Notes: generated by a model not told the origin, from the sequence alone. A stretch of DNA of 64,000 nucleotides from an uncultured Bacteroides sp. (GCF_910585845.1 NZ_CAJUHF010000013.1:12077-76076), one strand, 5' to 3'. Positions 50,512 through 59,940 are shown, numbered from the stretch's first letter. Program-made: numbers and translations.

Positions 50512-53352
50512 ATGAAACATCTATTTCGAAGTTTACTGGCCGCAGCCCTCCTGCTGTGTGCCGGACAACAACAGGCGGAAGCCCAGCAAATGCAACTCCC
50601 GCCCCTCCCCGTCGACAAGAACGTCCGCATCGGACAGCTCGACAACGGCCTGACCTACTACATCCGCCACAACCACCTGCCCGAAAACCGCGCAGACTTC
50701 TACATCGCCCAGAAAGTAGGTTCCATCCTCGAAGAACCCCAACAGCGCGGACTCGCACACTTCCTCGAGCACATGGCCTTTAACGGCACGAAGAACTTCC
50801 CCGGCAACGACTGCGGACTCGGAGTCATCCCCTGGTGCGAAACCGTAGGCATCAAGTTCGGCACCAACCTCAACGCCTATACCAGCATCGATGAAACCGT
50901 CTACAACATCAGCAACGCCCCCGTAGACCGTCCCAACGTGCTCGACTCCTGCCTGCTCATCCTACACGACTGGTCCAACTGCATCCTGCTGCAAGACGAC
51001 GAAATCGACAAGGAACGCGGCGTCATCCGCGAAGAATGGCGCAGCCGGAACAGCGGAATCATGCGCGTCTACACCGACCTCTCCCCCGTCATCTACCCCG
51101 GCGACAAGTATGCCGACTGCATGCCCATCGGCTCCATCGACGTCATCAACAACTTCCCCTACAAGGACATACGCGACTACTACCACAAGTGGTACCGCCC
51201 CGACCTGCAGGGCATCGTCATCGTGGGTGACATCGACGTCGATGCCGTAGAAGCCAAACTGCGGAGCGTCTTCGCCGACATCCCCAAACCCACCGACCCC
51301 GCCGAACGCGTCTACTTCCCCGTAGCCGACAACAAGGAGCCTATCGTTGCCATCGGCACCGACAAAGAGGTGGACGACCCCTCCATCGAAGTCTACTTCA
51401 AGCAAGACGCCACGCCGGACACCGAGAAGAACAACATCGGCTACCTCGCCTCCCAATACATGCTCAGCCTCGCCACCAGCATGCTGAACGCCCGCCTGAG
51501 CGAAATCGTACAGAGCGTCAACCCGCCCTTCAACCGCGCCGGCTGCTCGTACGACAACTTCTTCCTCGCCAAGACCAAGGAAGCCTTCAACATCTACGCC
51601 TCCAGCAAGGCCGACGGCATAGAGGGCGCCCTGCGCACCCTGCTCCGGGAGACGGAACGTGCCCGCCGCTTCGGATTCACCGAATCGGAATATGCCCGTG
51701 CCCGTGCCAACTACCTGCAACGTCTCGAATCCGCTTATAATGAGCGCGAAAAGACCCAGCACGGCGCCTACGTACGCGAATACGTGCGCCACTTCCTCGA
51801 CGCCGAGCCCATCCCGGGCATCGAAGCCGAGTATGCCATGATCAACCAGCTGGCTCCCAACATCCCCGTGCAGGGCATCAACATGATGATGCAACAACTC
51901 GTGCCGGACAGCAACGTGGTAGCCATCATCGCCTGTCCCGAGAAGGAGGGTCTGAAGTACCCCACGAAAGAGGAAGTCGTAGCCCTGCTGAAAGGCATGA
52001 AAAGCCTCGACCTGCAACCCTACGTCGACAAAGTATCGGACGAACCCCTCATGAAGGAAGCCCCGAAAGGCGGCAGCATCCTCTCCGAGAAGGAAGGCGA
52101 AATCTACGGCAGCACCAAGCTCGTCCTCTCCAACGGGGTGACCGTCTACGTCAAGAAGACCGACTTCAAGGCGGACGAGATCCGCATGAAGGGTACCAGT
52201 CTGGGCGGCCGCTCGCTCTTCCCCGACAAGGATGCGCTGAACTTCAGTGTCATGGACGACGTTGTCAATGCCGGTGGCTTGGGCAATTTCAGCAAAGTAG
52301 ACCTGACGAAGGTACTGGCAGGCAAGAAAGTTTCCGTGCAAGCCGGTACGGGTGCCACCACCGAAAACGTGTTCGGCACCTGCTCGCCCAAGGACTTCGA
52401 GACCTTGATGCAGCTGACTTACCTCACCTTCACCGCTCCGCGCAAGGATCAGGAGGCTTTCGAATCGTACAAGAGCCGCCTGAAAGCCCAGCTGGAAAGT
52501 GCGCAAGCCAATCCGCTCTCTTCCATCAGCGACTCTTTGCAGAAGGCCATGTATGGCAATCACCCGCGTCTCGTATCGCTCAAGCCTGAGATGGTAGACC
52601 GGATCGACTACGACCGCATCTTGGAGATGTACAACGACCGCTTCAAGGACGCCAGCGACTTTACCTTCTACTTCGTGGGCAACATCGACCTGGAGACGGT
52701 TCGTCCGCTCATTGCCGAATATCTCGGTGCTCTGCCTGCCATCCACCGCAAGGAGACGTTCAAGGATACGAAGATGTACATCCGCAAGGGTGCCTACAAG
52801 AACGAATATGCCAAGGAGCAGCAGACGCCGATGGCAACCATAGTCTTCCTCTACAGCGGCAAGACGCCTTACAACCTGAAGAACAACATCTTACTGAGCT
52901 ACATGACGCAGGTCCTCAACATGGTGTATACCGAAGAGGTGCGCGAGAAGGAAAGTGGTACGTATGGTGTGAACTGCTTCGGCAGCTTGCAGAAATTCCC
53001 GAAAGAGGAGCTGTTGCTCCAGATCGTTTTCCAGACAGATCCGGAGAAGAAGGATAAGCTGGCGGGCATCGTTATAGACCAGTTGAAGAAGCTGGCTGCG
53101 GAAGGTCCGTCCGACGTGCACATGCAGAAGGTGAAAGAGTATATGTTAAAGAAGTATGCCGACAACCAGAAGGAGAACGCCTACTGGATGAACAACCTGA
53201 ACGATTACTTCTACTACGGCGGTCTGGACATGACCAAGGGATACACCGAAATGGTGAATAGCATCACGCCTCAGGAGATCCAGAAGTTTGCCGCTACCCT
53301 GCTGAAACAAGGCAACGAGATAGAAGTCACGATGACTATCCCGAAAGAATAG
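50512..53352 (+). CDS. M16-family zinc protease (insulinase/pitrilysin type)
   Basis: 946 residues. Signal peptide (about 1-25), then four M16 half-domains. The inverted zinc motif HFLEH (His83, Glu86, His87) lies in HFLEHMAFNGTKNFPG, with the distal Glu in VIREEWRS about 80 residues on. The second half (from about 510, TKLVLSNGVTVYVKKTDFK) is the inactive partner, as in other fused M16 enzymes. Periplasmic; these proteases degrade peptides or damaged proteins. Codons are heavily C-ending in the first 1.4 kb and then return to ordinary Bacteroides usage inside the gene. A copy of its last 30 nt follows the stop codon. Confidence 0.92.
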   Translation: MKHLFRSLLAAALLLCAGQQQAEAQQMQLPPLPVDKNVRIGQLDNGLTYYIRHNHLPENRADFYIAQKVGSILEEPQQRGLAHFLEHMAFNGTKNFPGNDCGLGVIPWCETVGIKFGTNLNAYTSIDETVYNISNAPVDRPNVLDSCLLILHDWSNCILLQDDEIDKERGVIREEWRSRNSGIMRVYTDLSPVIYPGDKYADCMPIGSIDVINNFPYKDIRDYYHKWYRPDLQGIVIVGDIDVDAVEAKLRSVFADIPKPTDPAERVYFPVADNKEPIVAIGTDKEVDDPSIEVYFKQDATPDTEKNNIGYLASQYMLSLATSMLNARLSEIVQSVNPPFNRAGCSYDNFFLAKTKEAFNIYASSKADGIEGALRTLLRETERARRFGFTESEYARARANYLQRLESAYNEREKTQHGAYVREYVRHFLDAEPIPGIEAEYAMINQLAPNIPVQGINMMMQQLVPDSNVVAIIACPEKEGLKYPTKEEVVALLKGMKSLDLQPYVDKVSDEPLMKEAPKGGSILSEKEGEIYGSTKLVLSNGVTVYVKKTDFKADEIRMKGTSLGGRSLFPDKDALNFSVMDDVVNAGGLGNFSKVDLTKVLAGKKVSVQAGTGATTENVFGTCSPKDFETLMQLTYLTFTAPRKDQEAFESYKSRLKAQLESAQANPLSSISDSLQKAMYGNHPRLVSLKPEMVDRIDYDRILEMYNDRFKDASDFTFYFVGNIDLETVRPLIAEYLGALPAIHRKETFKDTKMYIRKGAYKNEYAKEQQTPMATIVFLYSGKTPYNLKNNILLSYMTQVLNMVYTEEVREKESGTYGVNCFGSLQKFPKEELLLQIVFQTDPEKKDKLAGIVIDQLKKLAAEGPSDVHMQKVKEYMLKKYADNQKENAYWMNNLNDYFYYGGLDMTKGYTEMVNSITPQEIQKFAATLLKQGNEIEVTMTIPKE

Positions 53353-53385
53353 AAGGAAGTCATGATGACTGTCTTGAAAGAATAG
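53323..53385 (+). repeat. Tandem duplication of the protease gene end
   Basis: GAAGTCACGATGACTATCCC and following to TAG (53323-53352) is repeated at 53356-53385 with four changes, 33 bp apart, stop codon included. The second copy keeps the same frame (EVMMTVLKE, stop). Confidence 0.8.
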
Positions 53386-53477
53386 AAAACGGAGGGCACC
53401 GAAATAGAGCCCGGAACGCTTGTGTTCTGCTGCCTGTTTCGGCACCCCCTCCTCTCTTATGTTACCATTCATCAATC

Positions 53478-53543
53478 TAAGTTGCATAAATACAACGTTT
53501 AAGTTACGTAAGTGTAACGTTTAAGTTGAGCAAGTGTAACATG
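53478..53543 (+). repeat. Three 22-bp tandem repeats upstream of the DUF5687 gene
   Basis: TAAGTTGCATAAATACAACG.., TAAGTTACGTAAGTGTAACG.. and TAAGTTGAGCAAGTGTAACA.. start at 53478, 53500 and 53522. Each carries a TGTAAC-like word 22 bp from the next. No TAnnTTTG element follows, so this is not the xylan operator layout. Confidence 0.8.
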
Positions 53544-53568
53544 AATCACTAATTAACAATTAAATCTT

Positions 53569-55062
53569 ATGAACCTATTTCTCGAGCTACGCAAGCATGG
53601 AAAGCTGGCGGAAAAACGACATCCAATGTACGAAAAAGGTAAATTCGGAAAGTTTTGGATGTACTTCATGGGAATATTCTGGGCCGGATACCTGATCTTC
53701 TTCGGGACGCTATTCGCCTTTGCATTCGATGGCGGGGCAAAGGAAGCCTACCACGTCATGAACAGTGGCCTGATATTCGTCCTCGCCCTCGACTTCCTCT
53801 TGCGGCTGCCTTTCCTGAAAACGCCCACGCAGGAGGTAAAGCCCTATCTGTTGCTTCCCATCAAGCGGAACCGTTTGATCGACTTTCTGCTCCTGCGCTC
53901 CGCACTTAGCAGTTTCAATCTGCTGTGGCTCTTCCTGTTCGTCCCGTTCGCCATCATCACCGTCACCAAGTTCTACGGGATATGGGGAGTGTTCACCTAT
54001 TGCGTGGGCATCTGGCTGCTTATCCTGTTCAACAATTACTGGTACCTGCTGTGCCGCACCCTGATGGACGAGCGCATCTGGTGGTTCCTCTTGCCGGTTG
54101 CCGTGTACGGTGGCATTGCCGCTGCCCTCTTCCTGCCGGACAAGAGCCCGCTGTTCGCCTGGTCTATCGACTTGGGCGAAGGATTCATCACCGGAGACTG
54201 GCTGACGTTTGCCGGTATGCTGGTTGCCATTGCCGTGATGTGCCTCATCAACCGGAGCATCATGCAGAAGCTGGTCTACAACGAACTGAACAAGCTGGAA
54301 GACACCACCGTGCAGGTGAAGCGTGTATCCGAATACAAGTTCCTGGACCGCTACGGCGAAATAGGAGAATACATCCGCCTGGAGTTGAAGTTGCTTCTGC
54401 GCAACAAGGTATGCCGGAAGTCCCTCTACTCCATCACGGCGCTCGTACTGATACTCAGCCTCACCATCAGCTTCTCCGACATCTACGACGGAGGCATGCG
54501 CGACTTCTTCATGCTCTACAATTACATCATCTTCGGCATCCTGTTCCTCTCTCCCCTCATGAGCTATGAGGGCAACTACATCGACGGCCTGATGAGCCGG
54601 AAGGAGTCGATATACGCGTTGCTGCGTGCCAAGTATATCTTGTATAGCCTGGCACTTATCATCCCGTTCGCGTTGATGATTCCGGGCATGATAACGGGCA
54701 AGGTGTCCGCGCTGATGTGCACCGCCTGGCTTTTGTTTATCCCCGGTGCCGTGTACTGCTGCATGTTCCAGCTGGCCGTGTACAACAACAAGACCCTTGA
54801 CCTGAACACCAAGATATCCAGCCGCCAGAACGTGGGTACAGGGATGCAGAACCTCATCTCGGGAGCCGCGTTCGGAGTGCCGCTCCTGTTGTTCTTCGTG
54901 TTGAAGACCGTGTTCGGCAAGGAGACAGCCCCCTGGATTCTGATCGGCATCGGCATCGCTTTTATCGCGACCTCGAAGTGGTGGCTGCGCAACGTGTACT
55001 GCCGCTTCATGAAGCGCCGGTACAAAAACCTGGAAGGATTTCACGATAGTAGACAAAAATAG
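53569..55062 (+). CDS. DUF5687 membrane protein, probable ABC-type permease
   Basis: 497 residues with about 11 hydrophobic segments (for example YFMGIFWAGYLIFFGTLFAF and LILFNNYWYLLCRTL). Matches DUF5687 of Bacteroidetes (ELRKHGKLAEKRHPMYEKGK, LLLPIKRNRLIDFLLLRS, SYEGNYIDGLMSRKESI). It is followed after 12 bp by an ABC ATPase, so it is probably the membrane half of an export-type ABC transporter. Inner membrane. Substrate unknown. The last gene of the operon is an NlpC/P60 lipoprotein. Confidence 0.85.
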   Translation: MNLFLELRKHGKLAEKRHPMYEKGKFGKFWMYFMGIFWAGYLIFFGTLFAFAFDGGAKEAYHVMNSGLIFVLALDFLLRLPFLKTPTQEVKPYLLLPIKRNRLIDFLLLRSALSSFNLLWLFLFVPFAIITVTKFYGIWGVFTYCVGIWLLILFNNYWYLLCRTLMDERIWWFLLPVAVYGGIAAALFLPDKSPLFAWSIDLGEGFITGDWLTFAGMLVAIAVMCLINRSIMQKLVYNELNKLEDTTVQVKRVSEYKFLDRYGEIGEYIRLELKLLLRNKVCRKSLYSITALVLILSLTISFSDIYDGGMRDFFMLYNYIIFGILFLSPLMSYEGNYIDGLMSRKESIYALLRAKYILYSLALIIPFALMIPGMITGKVSALMCTAWLLFIPGAVYCCMFQLAVYNNKTLDLNTKISSRQNVGTGMQNLISGAAFGVPLLLFFVLKTVFGKETAPWILIGIGIAFIATSKWWLRNVYCRFMKRRYKNLEGFHDSRQK

Positions 55063-55074
55063 AACTTAGAGAAT

Positions 55075-55956
55075 ATGATAGAGATTAACAGACTTCAAAA
55101 GAATTTCGGCAAGAAGAGAGCCGTAGACATCGAAGGATATGTCATAGAACAAGGTGATATGTTAGGCTTGGTGGGAAACAACGGAGCCGGAAAGACCACG
55201 CTCTTCCGCCTGATGCTGGACTTGCTGCAAGCAGACCGGGGCAACGTGACCATCAATGGCATTGACGTATGCAAAAGTGAGGACTGGAAGCAGTTCACCG
55301 GCGCATTCATCGACGACGGTTTCCTGATCGACTACCTCACCCCCGAAGAGTATTTCTACTTCATCGGCAAGATGTACGGCCTGAAGAAAGAGGAAGTGGA
55401 CGAACGTCTGCTCCCCTTCGAACGCTTCATGAACCACGAAGTCATCGGACAAAAGAAGTTCATCCGTAACTTCTCTGCCGGCAACAAACAGAAAATCGGT
55501 ATCATCTCCGCCATGCTGCATCATCCGCAACTGCTGATTCTGGACGAACCGTTCAACTTCCTCGACCCCAGTTCGCAATCCATCATCAAGCATCTGCTGA
55601 AGAAGTACAACGAAGAGCATCATGCCACGATACTCATCTCAAGCCACAACCTGAATCATACGGTGGATATATGTCCCCGCATCGCCCTGCTGGAGAACGG
55701 AACGATCATCCGCGACATCCAGAACGAGAACAATTCGGCAGAGAAAGAGCTTGAAGACTACTTCAATGCCAGAGTGGAGGAAGAGATAGAAGAGGAAGAG
55801 CGGACTGAAACAGAAACAGCAACTGAAGCAGAAGGAATTGCCGAGACTGACGCCGCCACAGAGAGTGCGGAATCCCCATGTGCCGCAACCCGTGCCGAAG
55901 AGCCTGTAGCCCAGGAAAGTGCCGCGCAAACGGACAAGAACGGAAAAGAAGCATGA
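55075..55956 (+). CDS. ABC transporter ATP-binding protein with acidic tail
   Basis: 293 residues. Walker A VGNNGAGKTTLFRL, a signature variant NFSAGNKQKIGIISAML, Walker B LLILDEPFNFLDPSS and switch His in LISSHNLNHT. It belongs to the drug/export branch (CcmA/YhaQ-like). After about residue 225 comes a low-complexity Glu/Ala/Thr tail of about 65 residues (EEEIEEEERTETETATEAEG...), unusual for an ATPase. It works with the DUF5687 permease 12 bp upstream. Its stop overlaps the start of the next gene (ATGA). Confidence 0.9.
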   Translation: MIEINRLQKNFGKKRAVDIEGYVIEQGDMLGLVGNNGAGKTTLFRLMLDLLQADRGNVTINGIDVCKSEDWKQFTGAFIDDGFLIDYLTPEEYFYFIGKMYGLKKEEVDERLLPFERFMNHEVIGQKKFIRNFSAGNKQKIGIISAMLHHPQLLILDEPFNFLDPSSQSIIKHLLKKYNEEHHATILISSHNLNHTVDICPRIALLENGTIIRDIQNENNSAEKELEDYFNARVEEEIEEEERTETETATEAEGIAETDAATESAESPCAATRAEEPVAQESAAQTDKNGKEA

Positions 55957-56465
55957 AAAGATACGTCTCATACATAGTTGCACTTATCGGACTGGTCGTC
56001 TGTCTCAGCTCTTGCCGCACCGCGGCTCCGCGCCTCGACTACAAGGCGTTGGCCAAAGCCTCCATCCGCATGGGAATGGACATCGACAAGGAGGATAACC
56101 ACAAGCTATACATTGCTTCTTCGGAATGGCTTGGGGTTCCCTATCGCACAGGTGGCAACAGTAAGCACGGCACGGACTGTTCTGGTCTGGTATCGCAACT
56201 CTACATGAGCATATATAACATCCGTCTGGCCCGGAACACTGACGGCCAGCTCAAAGAAAGTAACCGGGTCTCCCGCCACAACCTGCGTGAGGGAGACTTG
56301 GTTTTCTTCACCAGCCGTACCTCCCGAAAGCGGGTGGCACACGTGGGCATTTATCTCAAAAAAGGCAAATTCATCCATGCCAGCACCAGCCGGGGAGTCA
56401 TAATCAGCTCGCTCAACGAAAAGTACTACACGCAATACTGGCTGTGCGGAGGCAGGGTGAAATAA
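55953..56465 (+). CDS. NlpC/P60 (C40) peptidase lipoprotein
   Basis: 170 residues from the ATG at 55953, which overlaps the ATPase stop by four bases and begins a lipoprotein signal peptide (VVCLSSCRTA). The cysteine peptidase triad is visible: Cys in GTDCSGLV, His in RVAHVGIYL and a second His in KFIHASTS. NlpC/P60 enzymes cut peptide cross-bridges or stem peptides of murein. Periplasmic, membrane-anchored. Coupling to an ABC transporter is uncommon and hints at cell-wall remodelling tied to export. Small Bacteroides C40 proteins are often Spr-like endopeptidases. Confidence 0.92.
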   Translation: MKRYVSYIVALIGLVVCLSSCRTAAPRLDYKALAKASIRMGMDIDKEDNHKLYIASSEWLGVPYRTGGNSKHGTDCSGLVSQLYMSIYNIRLARNTDGQLKESNRVSRHNLREGDLVFFTSRTSRKRVAHVGIYLKKGKFIHASTSRGVIISSLNEKYYTQYWLCGGRVK

Positions 56466-56523
56466 AGGCATTCTATACCTGCCCCATCCCATTTGTACAT
56501 GACAAAGTAACGCACAGAAGAAG

Positions 56524-56574
56524 AGTCAGGAGACTATCGGCAAGTATTAAAACCTTACTGATAGTCTCCTGACT
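56524..56574. terminator. Bidirectional hairpin terminator
   Basis: AGTCAGGAGACTATC (56524-56538) pairs perfectly with GATAGTCTCCTGACT (56560-56574), followed by TCTTTT. It lies between convergent genes (NlpC/P60 and GH92) and can serve both strands. Confidence 0.88.
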
Positions 56575-56610
56575 TCTTTTGTTGCCTGAAATAACTTACT
56601 AATCCAATGA

Positions 56611-58905
56611 TTAGCGGAGAATAAATTTCAGAGTACCGCCTTTCAGCAACTCTTCATGACTGATACGATAGGTGGACAATTTCTTTCCCCCCAATTCCAT
56701 CTGCCTAATGTATAAAGCCTCCGATGAAGGACGTTCGGTCTCAATCACCAACCGGTCACGCCCCCAGACTTTAGGATCAAGACGGATAACCACACGATCG
56801 AACACGGGTGTGGAAAGCGTGTAATACGGAGCACCGGGACAATCGGGATAGAACCCCATCATATTGAAAATGGCCCAGGTGGACATCGTACCGGTATCAT
56901 CGTTACCCGGAATACCATCGGGAGCATTCTTAAAGTATTGCTGCAACAGACGCCGGATTTCCTTTTGCGTACGCCACTCCTCCCCCTTAACATAAGAGAA
57001 CAAATGAGCATAAGCTATGTCGGGTTCGTTTGCCGGATCATAAAGCCCTTCATCGAAGACACGCTGGAGCTTTTCGACAAAAGGCTTCTGACCACCCATG
57101 AGACGCATCAGTCCCTTCACATCGTGAGGAACATAAAAGGTATAGTTCCAAGCACAACCTTCATGAAAACCGGGGCTTGGCTCAAAATTCTCTCCCTGAC
57201 GCGGATTGAAAGGAGAATAGAACCCGCCATCAGGCAAGATGGGACGGAATGTGCCGGACTCTTTGCTGTAATAATGTTTATAGCCCAATGAACGATTATA
57301 GAAAAGACGGGCATCTGACTGATACTTCTTGGCATCCGCTTTTCTGCCCTGAGCCAAGGCTTCCTTGCCCAAGGCATCGGCAAGCAAAGAGAGAGAATAG
57401 TCGGCAATATAATATTCCAATGCATGGGAAACTGAATTGTCGTATTGCTCGCGCAAGGGAACATAGCCCAAAGAGAGATAGTCATCATTATCCGGCCGAA
57501 GCAGGTTCTCCGCTCCAGGCAAGGTGGCGGACTTGTACATCGCCTCGTAAGCCAGGTCAATGTCAAAGTCACGCAATCCTTTCAACCAGGTATCCACTAT
57601 GACGGGAATGGCAGGATCGCCCTCCATCGTCAATGTTTCGCGTCCGTAGAGTTCCCACTTAGGCAACCAGCCGTGTTCGCGATACATATCGAGCATGGAA
57701 CGTACCATCTGCAACTGACGTTCCGGATAGACCAGTGTAAGAAGCTGGTGCACATTGCGGTAAGTATCCCATAAGGAGAAGACGGTATACCGGTCTCCCT
57801 GTACGGTTCGGATCTCATTGCTCTCCATTGCGGGGTATTCACCATTGACGTCTTGCAGGATGTTGGGATGTATCAGCGTGTGGTAGAGCGCGGTATAAAA
57901 GACCTTCTTCTCCTCTTCCGTTCCCCCCTCTACGAGGATGCGTGAGAGGTCCTCCTCCCAACGGGCACGCGCTTCCGCAAGTATCCGGCCGAAGTCTTTT
58001 CCGCCTTGTTCTTTCTCTAGATTGAGCCGCGCATTTTCGATGCTGACAAAGGAGACGCCCATTTGTACCTCCACCTGTTCTCCCTCCTGCGTATCGAAAG
58101 AGAGGAAGACACCGATATCATCTCCTGCAATCTCTTTGTGGTAGCGGGTATAGAGTTTATAGCGGCCGTTGTCCGGATCCCACTCTGCCTCTACTCCGGT
58201 CATCGGACGCTGTTTCTTCCAGTATCCGCAGGCAGAGGGTTGCTTGTTGACGCGCATCACGAAGTAGATAGGAAATACCGCCTGAGGATTGTAGCAGAAC
58301 GTTCCCAGCAGTTTCATGCCTACATACTCGGTATCGCTCACCCGCCGCAAGTAGGCACCGGTCTCGTTGGTCAGTCCTTCGCCCAGGTTCAGGAGCACAT
58401 GACTCTGTCCGGCAGGGAAAGTAAACCGAGAGACACCGGTACGGGCAGTAGCGGTAACTTCCGTCTTCACGTTGTATCGGGTAAGCACGTTGCTGTAATA
58501 GCCGGGAGATGCCTGCTCGTCCTTATAGCGGCTGCCATATTCTTTATAGTCTACTGACAGTTCACCCGTAGTAGGCATCAGCAGCAATGACCCTAACTCG
58601 GGACAGCCGACACCACTCAAGTTCACATGGGAATAACCCGTGAAGAAGCAATTGTGATACTCGTACGGGGTGGACCACCAACGGGCATCCTTATCATATT
58701 TGTTATCGCCCGATCCCATCACGTTGAAAGGAACTACGGACATCATCCCATTGGGACAGACCGCTCCCGGATTGGTGGTTCCGAAATTGGTAGTCCCCAC
58801 AAAAGGATTGACATACTTCAAAAGCGAAACTCCCTTTTCACTCCCGCCAAACGACGGAAGCAAAAAGAGAGTTGAAAAAGCGTAAACCAACAATGTACGT
58901 TTCAT
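56611..58905 (-). CDS. GH92 alpha-mannosidase
   Basis: 764 residues. Signal peptide (about 1-21). GH92 marks: VNPFVGTTNFGTTNPGAVCP at the start, GYSHVNLSGVGCPELG, SLWDTYRNVHQLLTLVYPE, GFHEGCAWNYTFYVPHD and the catalytic-site GIPGNDDTGTMSTWAIFNMM. GH92 enzymes are calcium-dependent exo-alpha-mannosidases acting mostly on N-glycans, in the periplasm or at the surface. Last gene of a minus-strand operon with GH130 and an MFS transporter. The order recalls the Bacteroides thetaiotaomicron BT1032-BT1034 module for N-glycan breakdown. Linkage preference not determined. Confidence 0.94.
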   Translation of the reverse strand: MKRTLLVYAFSTLFLLPSFGGSEKGVSLLKYVNPFVGTTNFGTTNPGAVCPNGMMSVVPFNVMGSGDNKYDKDARWWSTPYEYHNCFFTGYSHVNLSGVGCPELGSLLLMPTTGELSVDYKEYGSRYKDEQASPGYYSNVLTRYNVKTEVTATARTGVSRFTFPAGQSHVLLNLGEGLTNETGAYLRRVSDTEYVGMKLLGTFCYNPQAVFPIYFVMRVNKQPSACGYWKKQRPMTGVEAEWDPDNGRYKLYTRYHKEIAGDDIGVFLSFDTQEGEQVEVQMGVSFVSIENARLNLEKEQGGKDFGRILAEARARWEEDLSRILVEGGTEEEKKVFYTALYHTLIHPNILQDVNGEYPAMESNEIRTVQGDRYTVFSLWDTYRNVHQLLTLVYPERQLQMVRSMLDMYREHGWLPKWELYGRETLTMEGDPAIPVIVDTWLKGLRDFDIDLAYEAMYKSATLPGAENLLRPDNDDYLSLGYVPLREQYDNSVSHALEYYIADYSLSLLADALGKEALAQGRKADAKKYQSDARLFYNRSLGYKHYYSKESGTFRPILPDGGFYSPFNPRQGENFEPSPGFHEGCAWNYTFYVPHDVKGLMRLMGGQKPFVEKLQRVFDEGLYDPANEPDIAYAHLFSYVKGEEWRTQKEIRRLLQQYFKNAPDGIPGNDDTGTMSTWAIFNMMGFYPDCPGAPYYTLSTPVFDRVVIRLDPKVWGRDRLVIETERPSSEALYIRQMELGGKKLSTYRISHEELLKGGTLKFILR

Positions 58906-58918
58906 CAGATTAAGGAAA

Positions 58919-59899
58919 TTAGAATAGATAACTGTTTTTCTTCGTGAACTCTACAATTTCCGAAATATAGCCAAAGGCCATCCCCACTACAGTGTCGGCC
59001 GCACCGTAATACACGGCCACCCTATCGCCATCCTGCAAAGACGCACATGGGAAAACCACATTAGGCACATCGCCCTGCAACTCATATGGAGCGGCAGGAG
59101 CAAGCAGGTAGGGACGTGTACGATACAGCACCTTCGCGGGATTCTCCTTGTCGAGAATGGCCGATCCCATAGAGTAGCGGAAACCATTGCAAGTGGTTAT
59201 CACACCATGATAGAATATCAGCCATCCCTCTTCCGTCAGGAAAGGCACGGAACCGGCACCGATCTTGGTACATTGCCATGCACTTTCGGGGAACGGAGTA
59301 GGAGACATCACGTGGCGGTGTTCGCCCCAGAACTTCATATCGGGGCTGTAGCTGATGTAGATATCCCCGAAGGGAGTATGTCCGCTGTCGCTGGGGCGGC
59401 TCAGCATGGCATACTTTCCGTCTATCTTCTGTGGGAAGAGTACTCCGTTGCGGTTGAAAGGCAGGAAGGCATTCTCACACTGGAAGAACTCTTTGAAGTC
59501 GAACGTATAGCCAATGCCGATGGTAGGTCCGTGATAGCCGTTGCACCAAGTTATCCAGTAACGGTCTTCAATCCATGTCACACGCGGATCATATTTGTAT
59601 TCCGACTCTATCATCTCCGTATTTCCTGCCTTAAAGCAGATAGGCTCATGGCTTATCTCCCAATTGATTCCGTCCTTGCTGAATCCTGCAAAGATGTTCA
59701 TCTGTACCGACTTATTGTCGCAACGGAACACTCCGGCAAAACCATCCTCGAATGGAACCACCGCACTGTTGAAGATACTGTTGGAAGTAGGGATATGGTA
59801 ACGGCCGATAACCGGATTTTTCGAATAGCGCCACATGACGTCTTTGCAACCCTCCGGACGTTCTTCCCAGGGTATCAAAATTTTATTATTCATACTCAT
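58919..59899 (-). CDS. GH130 beta-mannoside phosphorylase
   Basis: 326 residues, no signal peptide, so cytoplasmic. A five-bladed propeller with GH130 motifs: NPVIGRYHIPTSNSIFNSAV, the catalytic Asp in YKYDPRVTWIED, and GAGSVPFLTEEGWLIFYHG followed by CNGFRYSMGSAILD. It most resembles the group including BT1033, which splits mannosyl-beta-1,4-N-acetylglucosamine with phosphate to mannose-1-phosphate and GlcNAc. With GH92 and the transporter, it would finish N-glycan cores after uptake. Start: two ATGs lie 6 bp apart (MSMNNK). Phosphorylase rather than hydrolase is inferred from the family. Confidence 0.92.
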   Translation of the reverse strand: MSMNNKILIPWEERPEGCKDVMWRYSKNPVIGRYHIPTSNSIFNSAVVPFEDGFAGVFRCDNKSVQMNIFAGFSKDGINWEISHEPICFKAGNTEMIESEYKYDPRVTWIEDRYWITWCNGYHGPTIGIGYTFDFKEFFQCENAFLPFNRNGVLFPQKIDGKYAMLSRPSDSGHTPFGDIYISYSPDMKFWGEHRHVMSPTPFPESAWQCTKIGAGSVPFLTEEGWLIFYHGVITTCNGFRYSMGSAILDKENPAKVLYRTRPYLLAPAAPYELQGDVPNVVFPCASLQDGDRVAVYYGAADTVVGMAFGYISEIVEFTKKNSYLF

Positions 59900-59940
59900 T
59901 CTTATTGTTTTTATTATGATTACTGTTTATTCTTACATTC

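Noticed and set aside
50962..52746. A 594-codon antisense frame in the M16 protease gene
   Set aside because: It mirrors the codon structure of the sense gene; the protease has all catalytic motifs.
53710..55056. A 448-codon antisense frame in the DUF5687 gene
   Set aside because: No recognisable domain and very His/Gln/Glu-rich; the sense strand encodes a convincing membrane protein in an operon.
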